This document shows, one piece after another, positions 6,650 through 7,247 of a stretch of 7,247 bases of DNA. Where the stretch lies: contig CAIPGD010000194.1 of assembly GCA_903864485.1 (NCBI GenBank), forward strand, positions 1 to 7,247, written 5' to 3'. Under the pieces are notes generated by a model. That model made no database searches, was not told where the DNA came from, and saw only the letters and a program-made list of their open reading frames with translations. Positions within the stretch are counted from its first letter, which is position 1. Every line of letters begins with the position of its first letter. The position numbers were made by a program, and so were the translations under genes. The stretch comes from an uncultured bacterium. Lineage in GTDB: Bacteria > Pseudomonadota > Gammaproteobacteria > Burkholderiales > Burkholderiaceae_E.

Positions 6650-6850
6650 ATGTGGCGTATATGGGTCCTATTCGACGCGCGACGCGCGCTGGTCGCCATG
6701 GCGATCTTTCTCTTCTCGCTCGCCATCCTGATTCATTTCATTTTGCTCAGCACGAACCGCTATCAGTGGATCGACGGGGCGCGTACTGCTCAACCAGTGG
6801 CTTCCAAGGGGGCTCCGTTGCCACCTGCAGCTCCTGGAACCAGCAAGTAA
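6650..6850 (+). CDS. pufA: Light-harvesting 1 (core antenna) alpha polypeptide
   Basis: Single-span partner of PufB in the LH1 ring. The 66-residue chain starts MWRIWVLFDARRALVA, the usual LH1 alpha N-terminus. A membrane helix follows (about 12-34) with the bacteriochlorophyll ligand His29 in AILIHFILLST, then RYQWIDG with Trp40, the aromatic position that tunes pigment absorption. After residue 43 the tail is rich in Ala and Pro (APLPPAAPGTSK) and longer than the minimal alpha chains. Such tails are known to vary and may be trimmed. It starts 12 bp after the pufB stop with a strong ribosome-binding site. The spacer after it carries a hairpin before pufL. Confidence 0.96.
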   Translation: MWRIWVLFDARRALVAMAIFLFSLAILIHFILLSTNRYQWIDGARTAQPVASKGAPLPPAAPGTSK

Positions 6851-6856
6851 CAACAC

Positions 6857-6876
6857 CTGGCAATCCCGGTTGCCGG
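6857..6876 (+). other. Hairpin in the pufA-pufL spacer
   Basis: CTGGCAA (6857-6863) pairs with TTGCCGG (6870-6876), with one T-G wobble, around a 6-nt loop, starting 6 nt after the pufA stop. In Rhodobacter the pufA-pufL spacer holds hairpins that protect the antenna message from 3' decay and give an excess of LH1 over reaction-centre transcript; a similar role is inferred here. The rest of the 106-bp spacer (6851-6956) has no gene. A run of six T's (6920-6925) follows a poorly paired GGGT...ACCC (6892-6895 with 6912-6915), so attenuation there is possible but weakly supported. Confidence 0.5.
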
Positions 6877-6944
6877 ATGGGGCTGACTCTCGGGTCTAGC
6901 CTCATTCGGTAACCCTCGGTTTTTTATCGATCTGGCCTGCAGAC

Positions 6945-6948
6945 GGAG
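6945..6948 (+). promoter_or_regulatory. Ribosome-binding site of pufL
   Basis: GGAG lies 8 nt before ATG 6957. It supports this start over the second in-frame ATG at 6963. Confidence 0.55.
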
Positions 6949-6956
6949 CCTTGGTC

Positions 6957-7247
6957 ATGGCAATGCTTAGTTTTGAAAGAAAGTATCGTGTCCGCGGCGG
7001 CACCTTGCTCGGTGGGGATCTCTTCGATTTTTGGGTCGGTCCCTTTTACGTCGGATTCTTTGGGGTCACGACGATCTTTTTTGCTTCACTGGGCACCGCG
7101 CTGATTCTTTATGGTGCTTCGCAGGGCCCGACCTGGAATGTCTGGCAGATCAGCATTGCTCCGCCCGATCTCAAATACGGGCTGGGCCTCGCGCCTCTGA
7201 TGGACGGTGGTCTGTGGCAAATCATCACCATCTGCGCGATCGGATCC
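6957..7247 (+). CDS. pufL: Photosynthetic reaction centre L subunit (PufL), 3'-truncated by window edge
   Basis: N-terminal 97 residues of the L subunit of the type-II reaction centre, which with PufM binds the special pair, the accessory bacteriochlorophylls, bacteriopheophytins and quinones in the membrane. The start MAMLSFERKYRVRGGTLLGG and the following DLFDFWVGPFYVGFFGV are almost invariant in PufL. The first membrane helix covers about residues 30-53. The loop ISIAPPDLKYGLGLAPL and the start of helix two (GGLWQIITICAIGS) also fit. The pigment-ligating His residues lie beyond the cut. The frame ends at base 7247 within a GGATCC. pufM is expected directly downstream. Confidence 0.98.
   Translation, partial: MAMLSFERKYRVRGGTLLGGDLFDFWVGPFYVGFFGVTTIFFASLGTALILYGASQGPTWNVWQISIAPPDLKYGLGLAPLMDGGLWQIITICAIGS

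Overview
The window is a stretch of the photosynthesis gene cluster of a purple (anoxygenic phototrophic) proteobacterium. All real genes lie on the + strand in the order crtF - bchC - bchX - bchY - bchZ - pufB - pufA - pufL, the 'superoperon' order known from purple bacteria. The genes join carotenoid methylation, the last steps of bacteriochlorophyll a synthesis, the LH1 antenna and the start of the reaction centre. The DNA is moderately GC-rich. No pufQ can be recognised between bchZ and pufB, which argues against a Rhodobacter-type organism. I cannot assign class or genus from the sequence alone.

Layout: bases 1-1152 hold crtF, which is open at the left edge; its true start lies upstream. 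Bases 1137-1180 hold a compact control region for bchC: a sigma70-like promoter whose -35 box covers the crtF stop codon, overlaid by two PpsR/CrtJ-type palindromes exactly 8 bp apart. Bases 1208-6222 are a tightly packed bchCXYZ operon with 4-bp, 10-bp and 1-bp junctions. It encodes the 3-hydroxyethyl bacteriochlorophyllide dehydrogenase and the three subunits of the nitrogenase-like chlorophyllide a reductase. Bases 6223-6403 hold a 9-bp perfect hairpin and then a second 9-bp hairpin followed by six T's, which looks like an intrinsic terminator. A 62-codon open frame of doubtful reality spans the gap and overlaps both neighbours by ATGA. Bases 6404-6850 encode the LH1 beta and alpha antenna polypeptides; beta carries an unusual C-terminal extension of about 25 residues. 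Bases 6851-6956 are a non-coding spacer with a hairpin. pufL starts at 6957 and is cut by the right edge after 97 codons, exactly at a BamHI site.

How it works together: CrtF completes the methoxy carotenoids, BchXYZ plus BchC convert chlorophyllide a toward bacteriochlorophyllide a, and PufB, PufA and PufL bind these pigments in the LH1-reaction centre core. The operators suggest repression of bch (and through read-through, puf) by a PpsR/CrtJ-type redox/light regulator. The hairpins between bchZ and pufB and between pufA and pufL are placed to set transcript ratios between pigment enzymes, antenna and reaction centre. No wholly new system is visible. The most interesting points are the twin operator, the terminator-like structure crossed by a short coupled open frame in the place of pufQ, and the extended LH1 beta.
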